Positions 30,809 through 41,090 of a stretch of 64,000 nucleotides of DNA are shown here, piece by piece (the first letter of the stretch is position 1; each line of letters starts with the position of its first letter). Where the stretch lies: the NCBI GenBank assembly GCA_902578255.1, contig CACHCH010000006.1, positions 1 through 64,000 of the forward strand, given 5' to 3'. This stretch comes from an uncultured Pelagibacteraceae bacterium. Lineage in GTDB: Bacteria; Pseudomonadota; Alphaproteobacteria; Pelagibacterales; Pelagibacteraceae. The translations under genes were made by a program, and so were the position numbers. Under the pieces are notes generated by a model. The model saw only the letters and a list, made by a program, of their open reading frames with translations. It searched no databases and had not been told where the DNA came from.

Positions 30809-31314
30809 CTTAAATTTTTTAGCCAATTGATAAAGTTTTCATCATCAAAATTTATTGAACCAATAATCCTAGCAAATTCTTCTCCTTTAGAATTTAAAAG
30901 TATGGTAGTTGGAAGCCCTCTTAAAGAAAAAGTTTTTGCTAGAGTTGATGGATTATCAAAATAGGGCTCTAAATTATTTATATCTAATTCAGTAAAAAAA
31001 CTTTTAACTTTTTTTAGATTTTCTTTACCAATATTAATTGGGTATATTTTTAAGTTCTTCAGCTTTTGATTTGCTTGTAATCTGTTTAAAGAAGGCATTT
31101 CCTCTTTACATGGTTCACACCAAGTTGCCCAAAAATTTAATATTATCAGCTTACTATCTAAATTTTGAATATTAATTTCTTCATTTGCATCATCTAAAAA
31201 AATAACATTATCGTATATTTTTGGGATTTTATGGACTACAAGATTTTTTAAATCTGGTAATTCGTTTCCAAGAGCATTTGTGATTAAAAAGGTAAATAAT
31301 ATTAAAATTCTCAT
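30805..31314 (-). CDS. TlpA-like thiol:disulfide oxidoreductase
   Basis: Signal peptide, NFWATWCEPCKEEMPSLNRL, RGLPTTILLNSKG. Confidence 0.92.
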   Translation of the reverse strand: MRILILFTFLITNALGNELPDLKNLVVHKIPKIYDNVIFLDDANEEINIQNLDSKLIILNFWATWCEPCKEEMPSLNRLQANQKLKNLKIYPINIGKENLKKVKSFFTELDINNLEPYFDNPSTLAKTFSLRGLPTTILLNSKGEEFARIIGSINFDDENFINWLKNLS

Positions 31315-31338
31315 ATTAAATAGGTATAATTAAATATC

Positions 31339-32724
31339 ATGGCAAAAAATAAAAACAACCAGGCAATATGGAACACACGTATTAAAAAAAATTCATCAAG
31401 CTTATTTCAAAAAGTCGGTAATTCTTTAGATATTGATAAAAGACTTTACAAAGAAGATATCAAAGGATCAATTGTCCACGTTGAAATGCTTTTTAAACAA
31501 AAAATTATCTCGTTTAAAATTAAAAATAAAATTATTTATGGTCTGAATAAAATTGAAAGAGAAATTTCTAATAAAAAATTTGAGTTTAATAAAAAATACG
31601 AAGATATCCATATGAATATTGAAAAAAGACTTTTTCAAATTATTGGTGATGAGGCCGGGTATGTTCATACAGCAAGATCAAGAAATGACCAGGTAATCAC
31701 TGATTTCAAATTGTGGTTAAAATCTGCAACTAATGAAATAAATAATAATTTAGATAAAGTCATTAAATCTTCGATAAAATTAGCTGAAAAAAATATTCAA
31801 ACTATCATGCCAGGTTTTACTCATCTAAAAAATGCTCAAGCAATTTCTTTCGCACATTATCTAATGACTTATGTTGAAATTTTTAATCGAGATAAAAAGA
31901 GATTTTCTAACAATCTAGAAAGTTTAGACGAAAATCCACTTGGTGTTGCTGCTTTATCTGGAACATCATTTAATATAGACAGAAATTATACAACCAAAAA
32001 ACTTGGTTTTAAAAAACCTACAAACAATTCTATTGATACGGTTTCAGATAGAGACTTTGTAATTGATTTTCTTTATAGCGTATCAGTGTGCTCTATGCAT
32101 ATCTCAAGAATAGCAGAAGAGTTGATTATATGGAATTCAGATGGATTTAATTTAATTAACTTGTCTGATAAAGTTGTAACTGGATCTTCGATAATGCCTC
32201 AAAAGAAAAATCCTGATCTTCTAGAATATTTAAGAGGTAAATCTGGAAGTACCTATGGAAGTCTATTTTCTATGCTTACCATCTTAAAGGGTTTACCACT
32301 TTCTTATTTTAAAGATCTTCAAGATGATAAAGAGATTGTTTTTAATTCAAATGATACGCTTGTAAATTGTCTAAAAATTTTTGACGAGGTATTAAAAAAT
32401 TGTAGTCCTAATAAAAAAAAAATGCTTGAACTTGCAAATAAAGGATACATTACTGCAACTGACTTAGCTGACTATCTTGTAAAAAATCATTCAATGTCAT
32501 TTAGAAACGCTTATAAAAAAACCTCCGCTATAGTTAATTTAGCTGAAAAAACAAAAAAAAATTTAAACGAACTTTCTTTAGACCAACTTAAAAAAATTGA
32601 GCCCCAACTTACCGAAGATGTTTTAAAAGTGTTTGATTTAAACAATTCTATCAATTCAAAAAAATCTTTTGGTGGAACATCTTTTGATAATATTAAAAAG
32701 ATGATAATGAAATATAAAAAATAA
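31339..32724 (+). CDS. argH: Argininosuccinate lyase
   Basis: HTARSRNDQVITDFKLW and GSSIMPQKKNPD signatures. Confidence 0.97.
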   Translation: MAKNKNNQAIWNTRIKKNSSSLFQKVGNSLDIDKRLYKEDIKGSIVHVEMLFKQKIISFKIKNKIIYGLNKIEREISNKKFEFNKKYEDIHMNIEKRLFQIIGDEAGYVHTARSRNDQVITDFKLWLKSATNEINNNLDKVIKSSIKLAEKNIQTIMPGFTHLKNAQAISFAHYLMTYVEIFNRDKKRFSNNLESLDENPLGVAALSGTSFNIDRNYTTKKLGFKKPTNNSIDTVSDRDFVIDFLYSVSVCSMHISRIAEELIIWNSDGFNLINLSDKVVTGSSIMPQKKNPDLLEYLRGKSGSTYGSLFSMLTILKGLPLSYFKDLQDDKEIVFNSNDTLVNCLKIFDEVLKNCSPNKKKMLELANKGYITATDLADYLVKNHSMSFRNAYKKTSAIVNLAEKTKKNLNELSLDQLKKIEPQLTEDVLKVFDLNNSINSKKSFGGTSFDNIKKMIMKYKK

Positions 32725-32726
32725 AT

Positions 32727-32858
32727 ATGATCAGAAAATTTACCTTAGCTTTGATGATGTGTTGCATATTAGTCTCTTGTGGAAAAAAAGGTGATCCTGA
32801 ATATAAAGAGTCTAAAATTAAGAGAAGTATGCAACTACTTTTAATTAATAAAGCTTAA
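32727..32858 (+). CDS. Small lipoprotein, LptM/YifL-like (43 aa)
   Basis: MIRKFTLALMMCCILVSCGKKGDPEYKESK...; lipobox LVSC followed by GKKGDP; stop overlaps lysA ATG (TAATG); not in ORF track. Confidence 0.8.
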   Translation: MIRKFTLALMMCCILVSCGKKGDPEYKESKIKRSMQLLLINKA

Positions 32859-34072
32859 TGAAATATAACAATAAACAATTAATAATAGAGAATGTCAGTT
32901 TCAAAAGTTTAGCACAAAAATTTGGCACACCCGCTTATTGTTATTCTTACTCAAAGTTAAAAGAAAATATAGATAATTTTAAAAGAAATTTTAAATCCTT
33001 TTCTCCATTAATCTGTTTTTCAGTGAAATCAAATACTAATGTAAACATGATTAAAGAAATTAAGAAATTTGGTTTAGGAGCTGACGTTGTTTCTAAAGGA
33101 GAACTAATGTTAGCTTTAAAAGCAGGGGTAGATCCAAGCAAAATAGTATTTTCAGGAGTTGGTAAAACTAATGAAGAAATTAATTTTGCTATTGAGAAAA
33201 AAATACTACTAATTAATGCTGAGTCAGAAAGTGAAATTCAAGAGATTAATAAAATTGCAAAACGAAAAAGAAAAATAGTAAAAGTTGGGATAAGACTAAA
33301 CCCAAATACAGACGCAAAAACACTTAAACAGATTTCTACTGGAAAAAGTGAAAATAAATTTGGGGTAAATAGTAAAATATTTTATAAACTTGTAAACTAC
33401 TGCAAAAATTCAAAAAATATTAGTCTACAATGCTTAAGTGTTCATATAGGTAGTCAAATATTAGACCACAAACCGTATGAAAGGATGCTTAAAGCTGTAA
33501 GCAATATAATTGATAAAACCAATCACAAATTTAAATTTGTCGATTTAGGTGGAGGAATGGGAATTTCTTACAGTGATAAAATTAAAAAGCTTAATTATAA
33601 AAAGTATAACCAAGCAATTAAAAATTTTTTAAAAAAACATGATTCAAAAATTATTTTTGAGCCAGGTAGATCAATAATCGGTAATACAGGAACTTTGATT
33701 TCCAGAATAATATATATCAAAGATGGTGGTAATAAAAAATTTATTATTTTAGATGCTGCGATGAATGATCTAATGAGACCGGCTTTATATGGAGCAGTTC
33801 ATAAAATCTTACCCGTTAAGAAATCAAAGAGTATTTCAAAATATATTTATGAGTTTGCAGGTCCTATTTGTGAAAGCACAGATAAATTTGTAACTTTAAA
33901 AAAATTTCAAAAACTAAAAGAAAAAGATTTTGTAGCTATATGTGATGTTGGTGCCTATGGTATGTCCTTAAGCTCTAATTATAACCTTAGGCCAAAAGCA
34001 GTCGAATTACTAATAAAAGGAAGAAAAATTAAAATAATTAAAAATAGACAAAAGCACACAGATTTAATTTAG
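32858..34072 (+). CDS. lysA: Diaminopimelate decarboxylase
   Basis: CFSVKSNTN PLP-lysine motif, HIGSQI, GPICESTD. Confidence 0.96.
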   Translation: MKYNNKQLIIENVSFKSLAQKFGTPAYCYSYSKLKENIDNFKRNFKSFSPLICFSVKSNTNVNMIKEIKKFGLGADVVSKGELMLALKAGVDPSKIVFSGVGKTNEEINFAIEKKILLINAESESEIQEINKIAKRKRKIVKVGIRLNPNTDAKTLKQISTGKSENKFGVNSKIFYKLVNYCKNSKNISLQCLSVHIGSQILDHKPYERMLKAVSNIIDKTNHKFKFVDLGGGMGISYSDKIKKLNYKKYNQAIKNFLKKHDSKIIFEPGRSIIGNTGTLISRIIYIKDGGNKKFIILDAAMNDLMRPALYGAVHKILPVKKSKSISKYIYEFAGPICESTDKFVTLKKFQKLKEKDFVAICDVGAYGMSLSSNYNLRPKAVELLIKGRKIKIIKNRQKHTDLI

Positions 34073-34084
34073 CTTTTGATAAAA

Positions 34085-34786
34085 ATGATCAGAAATTCAT
34101 TATTCTCAATATTTTTTTTTGTAGGAATAATTATTATTTCAATAATATTTTTACCTGCACTACTTTTACCAAGTAAAATTACCTTGCTTGGAGGAAAACT
34201 GATGGGTCATTGGGCTGGGTTTTGTTTAAGATTTTTTCTATCAGTAAAAATTATTATTAAGGGCAAAGAAAACATTATAAATGACCAAAAATTTTTTATT
34301 GCCTCCTCCCACCAGTCTATGTTTGAAACATTTTACCTACAAACTGTTTTCAATTCACCGGTATTTATTTTAAAAAAAGAATTGTTACGAATTCCAATCT
34401 TTGGATGGTACTTAAAAAAAATTGGATCTATCTCTATAAATAGAAACAAGGTAAGTAGAGATAATTTGGGATTTTTTAAGGATATTTTAAGAACAGTTAA
34501 TAATAGCGATAGACCATTAATAATCTTTCCTCAAGGAACAAGAGTTTTACCTGAAGAACGTCCTTCATTTAAAAAAGGAGCAACAAGAATCTATCAGGAG
34601 CTAAATATAAACTGCCAACCCGTTGCTATTAATTCTGGTTACGTATGGCCGAAAAAAGGTAAAAAAATTAGTAATAGAACAATAACTGTTTCTATTTTAA
34701 CGCCTATTAGTGCTGGAATGGATAAAGAAAAATTTTTACAAATTTTAGAAAGTAAAATTTATAATGAGCTCAACTTATTAAGTTAG
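34085..34786 (+). CDS. plsC: 1-acyl-sn-glycerol-3-phosphate acyltransferase
   Basis: ASSHQSMFETFYL (HX4D-like) and FPQGTRVLPEE. Confidence 0.9.
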   Translation: MIRNSLFSIFFFVGIIIISIIFLPALLLPSKITLLGGKLMGHWAGFCLRFFLSVKIIIKGKENIINDQKFFIASSHQSMFETFYLQTVFNSPVFILKKELLRIPIFGWYLKKIGSISINRNKVSRDNLGFFKDILRTVNNSDRPLIIFPQGTRVLPEERPSFKKGATRIYQELNINCQPVAINSGYVWPKKGKKISNRTITVSILTPISAGMDKEKFLQILESKIYNELNLLS

Positions 34787-35895
34787 CCTTTCATTGGCAT
34801 AACGACATAAATACTATCAAAATCACCTGGATCTTTTATTAAAGCTGGAGAACCTGTATCATTAAAAAATATTTCTACTTTTTCTCCATTTAATTGAGAA
34901 GCTACATCTATTAGATATCTAGAATTAAAACTAATTTCTAAGTCGTGATCAAATTTTGCACTTAAGGTCTCCTTTCCATCACCACTGTTAGCATTATTAA
35001 CTGATAAATCTAATGTGTCTTTAGATAAACTAAATTTTACTCCATCTTTTTTATCTAACGAAACTGATGCTACCCTATCAACAGAATTTAAAAATAATTT
35101 TAAATCTATTTCTAATTTTTTTTGATTATTTTTAGGAATTACCTGAATATAATTAGGAAATTTACCATCTATCAGTTTTGATATTAATATACTGTTATTT
35201 AATTCAAATTTAATTTTAGATTTAACATTTGAAACCTTTACTTCACCATCATAACTATCCAAAAGAGAACATAGCTGAAATATTGTTTTTTTTGGTAATA
35301 TTATTGGATCAAAATCAATTTTTTCATCTAATCTAATTTTAGAAATTGACATTCGATGACTGTCAGTAGCTGCTGCTGTAAGATAATTTTTATCTTCTAC
35401 CTCTGTTTGATGAAAATAAATTCCACTTAAGTAATGTCTAGTTTCATCATTAGAAACTGAAAATTTACATTTATTTAGTAATTTCAAAAGCTGTTTAGAT
35501 TTAATGACAAATTCATTCTGGTTAAAATTTTCATCTGTGAGTGGAAACTCTGAAGGGCTTAAACAATTTAAGTTAAAAATAGATTTTTCTGATACTAAAT
35601 GAAGTTTATTTGATTCATTTAAAGTTAAATTAATTTTTTTTCCAGATGATAATTTTCTTACAATATCGTATATAGTTGATGATACTGTTGTGGTTTTCCC
35701 TTCTTCCAATACTTCCACATTGTTTATTTTATGAATAAAAATTAAATCTAAGTCAGTTGCTGTTATTATTAAATTTGAATTATTTGCATCTATTAAAATA
35801 TTAGACAAAATTGGCAAAGTGCTTCTCTTTTCTATAACTCCTTGACAATAATTGAGTGCTTGTTGGAGATCCTGTTGATTAACGTTAAATTTCAT
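34783..35895 (-). CDS. dnaN: DNA polymerase III beta clamp
   Basis: Typical DnaN N-terminus (EKRSTLPILSNILI) and C-terminus (SIYVVMPMKG); beside dnaA. Confidence 0.97.
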   Translation of the reverse strand: MKFNVNQQDLQQALNYCQGVIEKRSTLPILSNILIDANNSNLIITATDLDLIFIHKINNVEVLEEGKTTTVSSTIYDIVRKLSSGKKINLTLNESNKLHLVSEKSIFNLNCLSPSEFPLTDENFNQNEFVIKSKQLLKLLNKCKFSVSNDETRHYLSGIYFHQTEVEDKNYLTAAATDSHRMSISKIRLDEKIDFDPIILPKKTIFQLCSLLDSYDGEVKVSNVKSKIKFELNNSILISKLIDGKFPNYIQVIPKNNQKKLEIDLKLFLNSVDRVASVSLDKKDGVKFSLSKDTLDLSVNNANSGDGKETLSAKFDHDLEISFNSRYLIDVASQLNGEKVEIFFNDTGSPALIKDPGDFDSIYVVMPMKG

Positions 35896-37297
35896 TATCT
35901 TTGTTATTGTATAATATTTGATTTTTTAATTTATTAATATTGTCAACCATCTCTGGGTCCTTTTCTTTAATTTTTTCAATAGTTTTAACTGAGTGTATTA
36001 TTGTTGTATGATCTCTATTTGAAAACTCCCTTCCAATTTCGGGCAATGATTTTGAAGTAAGAATTTTAGTTAAATATATTGCTGTTTGTCTTGGTCTAAC
36101 TAAATACCTCGATCTTCTTGAAGATAACATCTCATTTTTACTAATTTTAAAAAACTTACAGACTACTGTTTGAATTAAATCAATAGTGACTCTGTTTTCA
36201 GATAGATTTAATAAATCCTTCAGGACTACTTTTATTTCATATAAATTTGGGACTTTGTCATATATTCTTGAGAAAGAAACTACTCTATTAATTGCTCCAA
36301 CTAACTCTCTTATACTGCCTTTGATTTCAGTGCTGATAAAATCTTGAATATCTTTTGAAATCTGTAATTGGTCGGAATATATACTGTTTAATTCCTCAGT
36401 TTTTTTTTGTACAATTTTTTTTCTTAATTCTATATCTGGTTTTTGGATATCGACTACTAATCCACCTGAAAATCTAGATTTAATTCTCTCTTGAATTCTT
36501 GATAATTTATTAGGAGGTCTATCTGCAGAGACTATTATCTGTGAGCCTTTGTCCATTAGAGCATTGAATGTATGAAAAAATTCTTCTTGCATGGCCTCTT
36601 TACCGCTTATGAATTGAATATCATCAATTAATAAAATATCAGTGTTTCTAAAGAATTCTTTAAACTTTACCATATCATTCGATTTAATTGATTTTATAAA
36701 TTGATACATAAAACGTTCTGCTGAAATAAACATAACTTTATTATTTTTTTTTAACTGATAACCAATAGAATTTAACAAGTGTGTTTTGCCCATACCAACA
36801 CCGCCATAAATATAAAGTGGGTTATAATGTGAAATATTTTCTGAAACCTTTAGTGATGCCTCGTAAGCCAGCTTATTGCTAGACCCTGTAATAAAATTAT
36901 CAAATCGCTTATTGGGATCAATTCGATTATATTGCAAATAAGAGTCTTTTATAAAGGAAACATTCTCTTTTAAATTACCTTCTAATTCGTCATTAGTTTT
37001 AACAGAGTGATCTGGTTCAACTATTCTAAATTCAATTCTTATAATATCTTTTTTATAAGTTTTTATAATTTGTAATATTTGGTCTAAATATCTTGATGTT
37101 ATCCAGTCTCTAATAAATCTAGTTGGTACAGAAAACAATATATAATTATTAAATTCTTCTATGAATGAAATTTTTTTTAACCAGCTTTCATAAACTTCGG
37201 ATCCCAATTTATTTCTCATATCAGCTTGAAACAGTCTCCATTCAAAATTCTTGGGCTTAAAATTTTCTATGTCTTTATTATTTGTGAGTTTATTCAT
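35885..37297 (-). CDS. dnaA: Chromosomal replication initiator DnaA
   Basis: GGVGMGKTHLLNSIGY, LIDDIQF, DnaA-box-binding FSNRDHTTIIHSVKTIEK. Confidence 0.98.
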   Translation of the reverse strand: MNKLTNNKDIENFKPKNFEWRLFQADMRNKLGSEVYESWLKKISFIEEFNNYILFSVPTRFIRDWITSRYLDQILQIIKTYKKDIIRIEFRIVEPDHSVKTNDELEGNLKENVSFIKDSYLQYNRIDPNKRFDNFITGSSNKLAYEASLKVSENISHYNPLYIYGGVGMGKTHLLNSIGYQLKKNNKVMFISAERFMYQFIKSIKSNDMVKFKEFFRNTDILLIDDIQFISGKEAMQEEFFHTFNALMDKGSQIIVSADRPPNKLSRIQERIKSRFSGGLVVDIQKPDIELRKKIVQKKTEELNSIYSDQLQISKDIQDFISTEIKGSIRELVGAINRVVSFSRIYDKVPNLYEIKVVLKDLLNLSENRVTIDLIQTVVCKFFKISKNEMLSSRRSRYLVRPRQTAIYLTKILTSKSLPEIGREFSNRDHTTIIHSVKTIEKIKEKDPEMVDNINKLKNQILYNNKDNEI

Positions 37298-37457
37298 AAG
37301 TTTGGAAGAAACTTAGTTAGAACTTATTTCAAATAATTTGCAACAAGTTAATAAAAAATTTATAAAAAAAAATAAAATCTAGGATTGTGGATTTAGATGT
37401 CGCATAGTTAGGTTTAAATTTTATTTTATTTCAATGAATTAGAAATTAAAATTATTA

Positions 37458-37505
37458 ATTGAATCAAACAATGATTGAATCAAATGTAGATTGAATTTAT
37501 ATAGA
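37458..37505. repeat. Three 16-bp-spaced iterons in the dnaA-rpsT intergenic region
   Basis: ATTGAATCAAACAATG / ATTGAATCAAATGTAG / ATTGAATTTATATAGA at 37458, 37474, 37490. Confidence 0.6.
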
Positions 37506-37605
37506 GAATATATTTACTAAATCTAAATATAGTAATACAAAACAATATATAAATAGATAATGTACTTACTAAAAGTTGTTTAATAAAATAAGATTTTTTT
37601 AACGC

Positions 37606-37866
37606 TTAGATTGCAGAAATCTTCTTTGTAATTCTGGAAACATTTCTAGAAGCATTTTGTTTCTTGATAATTCCCGTCTTGGCAATCTTCATTAACTCTG
37701 AGTTAAGTTTAGGCAAAAATTTCAAAGCTTCGTCTTTCTTTTTTTTTTCAATAAGAAGGTTCATTTTTTTTAAAGCGTTACGAAATCTACTTTTTCTAGC
37801 CTTATTGACTACTGTTTGCTTGGAAATTCTTCGGATTCTCTTAATTGCTGATTTTGTGTTTGCCAT
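37606..37866 (-). CDS. rpsT: 30S ribosomal protein S20
   Basis: MANTKSAIKRIRRISKQTVVNKARKSRFR; ATG 37866 preferred over listed 37929. Confidence 0.95.
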   Translation of the reverse strand: MANTKSAIKRIRRISKQTVVNKARKSRFRNALKKMNLLIEKKKKDEALKFLPKLNSELMKIAKTGIIKKQNASRNVSRITKKISAI

Positions 37867-37916
37867 CTGCGCAGGGGTATAACTTGAGAATTTATAGTGG
37901 TCAACATAATATTTTA

Positions 37917-38780
37917 CTATTTTTGGCAAGAATCACAAAAAAAAGTTGATCTATTTGATACAATTTTTTTTTTTACAACACTTAAACATCCAGTAGCTTT
38001 GCATCTGTTTCCTTCTTGCTGATAAACCTTGAACTCTTTTTGATAACCACCTAATTTTCCAGATATATCTTGAAAATTTCTAATACTGGATCCTCCTTTA
38101 ATTATTGCTCTATGTAAAATTTTTTTAGAATTAAAAATTATTTTTTTACATTCGTTTTTAGTCAATAATTTTACCTGCTTAAATGGATCAATTTTGGATA
38201 AAAAAAGTATTTCGCTAGCATATATATTACCAATTCCTGAAACAAATCTTTGATCCAATAAAAAACTTTTAATATCTTTATTTTTATCTTTAAAAAAATC
38301 TATCACATAATTTAAATCAAATTTTTTATCGAATGGTTCTGGGCCCAAATGTTTAAATCTTTCATTTAAAGCATTTTTATTTTCAATTAATTCAAAAAAA
38401 CCAAAACGTCTTGGGTCATTATAAATTACTTTAAAATTATCAAATTCAATCACAACATGATTATGTTTTTTAGGAAGTATTGGTGAGTGATAAAAACTAG
38501 TATTTGTGAATTTTGACGGTTTAAGCTTATCAACAATGTGGATTGTGCCTGACATCCCCAAATGAATTAAACAATAACCCCCTTCCCAAAAATGTATTAT
38601 TAAATATTTTGAAAATCTATTTACTTTAATTATTTTTTTATTTTTAATATAACTTTTAAAATTATTTGGTATTAAGAATCGTAGATTTTTATTTCTTATT
38701 ATTACTTTTTTAACCCTTTTTTTATTAATTTTTTTATTTAAGGATTGTCTAACAATTTCTACTTCTGGTAATTCTGGCAT
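37917..38780 (-). CDS. mutM: Formamidopyrimidine-DNA glycosylase
   Basis: MPELPEVEIVRQSL, C-terminal zinc finger cysteines (CKATGC...CDSCQK). Confidence 0.96.
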   Translation of the reverse strand: MPELPEVEIVRQSLNKKINKKRVKKVIIRNKNLRFLIPNNFKSYIKNKKIIKVNRFSKYLIIHFWEGGYCLIHLGMSGTIHIVDKLKPSKFTNTSFYHSPILPKKHNHVVIEFDNFKVIYNDPRRFGFFELIENKNALNERFKHLGPEPFDKKFDLNYVIDFFKDKNKDIKSFLLDQRFVSGIGNIYASEILFLSKIDPFKQVKLLTKNECKKIIFNSKKILHRAIIKGGSSIRNFQDISGKLGGYQKEFKVYQQEGNRCKATGCLSVVKKKIVSNRSTFFCDSCQK

Positions 38781-38809
38781 TTCACACTATATTCAATATA
38801 TAATTTTTT

Positions 38810-39514
38810 ATGCAACAATATCTTCAAAATAAAAAAGGGCTAGTAGAAGGTGTATTTGATCAAGTCTACGACCGTTATGATTTGATGAATGACTTTATGT
38901 CACTAGGTATACATAGGCTTTGGAAAAAAAGTCTAATTTATATGATGGGCCCATCTCTTAATAAAAAATTGGTAGATGTTGCTTGTGGCACTGGTGATAT
39001 TGGTAAACTTTTTTTAGACAAAACCGATAATAAATCAAAAGTTACATCAATTGATCCTAATAAAAAGATGATTAACCAAGGTAAAAATAAATTATCAAAA
39101 TATAAAAGTATAGAATGGATTACAGCTCCAGCTGAAAAGTTGCCTTTAAGTGATAGCTCTTTTGACTACTACACAATCAGTTTTGGTTTAAGAAATACAA
39201 AAAATCTAGATCGAGCACTTTCTGAAGCTTATAGAGTTTTAAAGCCTGGTGGTCGGTATCTTTGCTTAGAATTCTCTAAAATTCAAAACACAAATCTAAA
39301 TTTAATTTACAAAAATTACTCAAAGTTAATCCCTATAATTGGTCAATTTATAGTGGGGGAAAAAGAACCCTATGAATATTTAGTAAAAAGTATCGAGCAG
39401 TTCATTAATCAAGAAGAGCTAATTGATTTGATGCAAAAACATAAATTTCAAAAATGTTCTTATAGAAATTTTTCTAACGGTATTGTTTCAATTCATAGTG
39501 GGTGGAAAATTTAA
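38810..39514 (+). CDS. ubiE: UbiE demethylmenaquinone/ubiquinone methyltransferase
   Basis: VFDQVYDRYDLMNDFMSLGIHRLWK, DVACGTGDIG. Confidence 0.95.
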   Translation: MQQYLQNKKGLVEGVFDQVYDRYDLMNDFMSLGIHRLWKKSLIYMMGPSLNKKLVDVACGTGDIGKLFLDKTDNKSKVTSIDPNKKMINQGKNKLSKYKSIEWITAPAEKLPLSDSSFDYYTISFGLRNTKNLDRALSEAYRVLKPGGRYLCLEFSKIQNTNLNLIYKNYSKLIPIIGQFIVGEKEPYEYLVKSIEQFINQEELIDLMQKHKFQKCSYRNFSNGIVSIHSGWKI

Positions 39515-41082
39515 TGATTAAAAAGTTAATTACCTTGTTTAAATTAGGAAGAAAAATTGCAAAATCAGATATACTTTCAATTGCATCAAAGTTTAAAAAA
39601 CCTCCACTGATTTTAATTGTTTTATTTAAAATATTATCTTTTTCATTTCAAAAAAAAGAAGAACATAATTTAGATAAAGACGAAGGAGAAAGACTTTCTA
39701 GATCGCTAGAATCAATGGGTACCACTTTTATAAAGTTGGGACAATTTCTAGCTACTAGACCTGATATCATTGGGGAAGAATTATCGAAAAAACTTGAAAA
39801 TCTTCAAGATCGTTTACCTCCATTTTCTTTAAGTGAGGCAAAACAAATCATTAGAGATGATCTTGGAGAAGAGTCTTTTAATTCTATAATTGATTTAAGT
39901 GAACCTGTTGCAGCAGCATCAATCGCTCAAGTACATAAAGCAAAAATTAATGACAATGGAACAATTAAAGATGTTGCCATAAAAATTTTAAGACCAGACA
40001 TAAAAAAAATATTTAATGAAGAAATTGATGCAATGATGTTGTTTGCATTTATAATCGAGTCTTTTGTAAAAAAAACAAAAAGATTAAAACTAATAGAGGT
40101 TGTTTTTTTATTAAAAGAGATAACAAATCTTGAAATGGATTTAAGATTTGAAGCAGCAGCTGCTAACGAATATGCTGAGAATACAAAAAATGATGTTGGA
40201 TTTAAAGTTCCAATGATTTATTGGAATTTTACTAGTGAAAATGTAATGACTCTGGATTGGATTGATGGAGTTTCAATTAGAGAAACTGAAGAATTAAAAA
40301 AAAGAAATTTAGATACTAGCAAAATAGCAGAAAATATTATTCAACATTTTCTAAGACACGCCGTAAGAGATGGCTTTTTTCATGCAGATATGCATCAGGG
40401 AAATATTTTTATTAATGATAGTGGTCAAATTGCACCAATAGATTTTGGTATAATGGGCAGGCTAGATAAAGTTAGTAAGAGATTTCTGGCAGAAATTTTA
40501 TTTGGTTTTATTCAAAGGGATTATCGTAAGGTTGCTGAAGTACACTTAATGGCTGGGTTAGTTCCAAAAGATGTTCCAATAGACGACTTGGCTCAAGCTT
40601 TAAGATCAATAGGAGAGCCCATTTTTGGACAAGAGGTAAAAGATATCTCGGGTGGAAAATTATTGAAACAACTCTTTGATGTGACAGAAAAATTTAACAT
40701 GCAAACTCAACCACAGTTATTAATGCTGCAAAAAACGATGGTTGTAGTTGAGGGTGTTGCAAGAAAATTAAATCCAAGTACAAATATATGGACGACTTCT
40801 AAACCTGTGCTTGAGACTTGGTTGAGAGAAACAAAAGATCCAATAACAAGTTTAAATGAGACATTAAAGAGTACTTCTGAGGTAATTAAGCGATTACCAG
40901 AATTTCCTGAGATTATGGATAAAGCTAATCAAGCTTTAACGTTTTTAGCTAGCGGACAAATCCCTCAGAATTCAAACTCCTATACTGCTTTAAATGATAA
41001 AAAAGCAGAAATGAATGCTTTTAGAAATCAGTCTATTATTGGTTTATTACTACTTGTAATTTTTGGACTTATAGTATTTTAA
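39514..41082 (+). CDS. ubiB: UbiB-family kinase-like ubiquinone biosynthesis protein
   Basis: GTTFIKLGQFLATRPDIIG, AAASIAQVHKA, GFFHADMHQGNIF; ATG 39514 overlaps the ubiE stop. Confidence 0.94.
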   Translation: MIKKLITLFKLGRKIAKSDILSIASKFKKPPLILIVLFKILSFSFQKKEEHNLDKDEGERLSRSLESMGTTFIKLGQFLATRPDIIGEELSKKLENLQDRLPPFSLSEAKQIIRDDLGEESFNSIIDLSEPVAAASIAQVHKAKINDNGTIKDVAIKILRPDIKKIFNEEIDAMMLFAFIIESFVKKTKRLKLIEVVFLLKEITNLEMDLRFEAAAANEYAENTKNDVGFKVPMIYWNFTSENVMTLDWIDGVSIRETEELKKRNLDTSKIAENIIQHFLRHAVRDGFFHADMHQGNIFINDSGQIAPIDFGIMGRLDKVSKRFLAEILFGFIQRDYRKVAEVHLMAGLVPKDVPIDDLAQALRSIGEPIFGQEVKDISGGKLLKQLFDVTEKFNMQTQPQLLMLQKTMVVVEGVARKLNPSTNIWTTSKPVLETWLRETKDPITSLNETLKSTSEVIKRLPEFPEIMDKANQALTFLASGQIPQNSNSYTALNDKKAEMNAFRNQSIIGLLLLVIFGLIVF

Positions 41083-41090
41083 TTCTTGAA

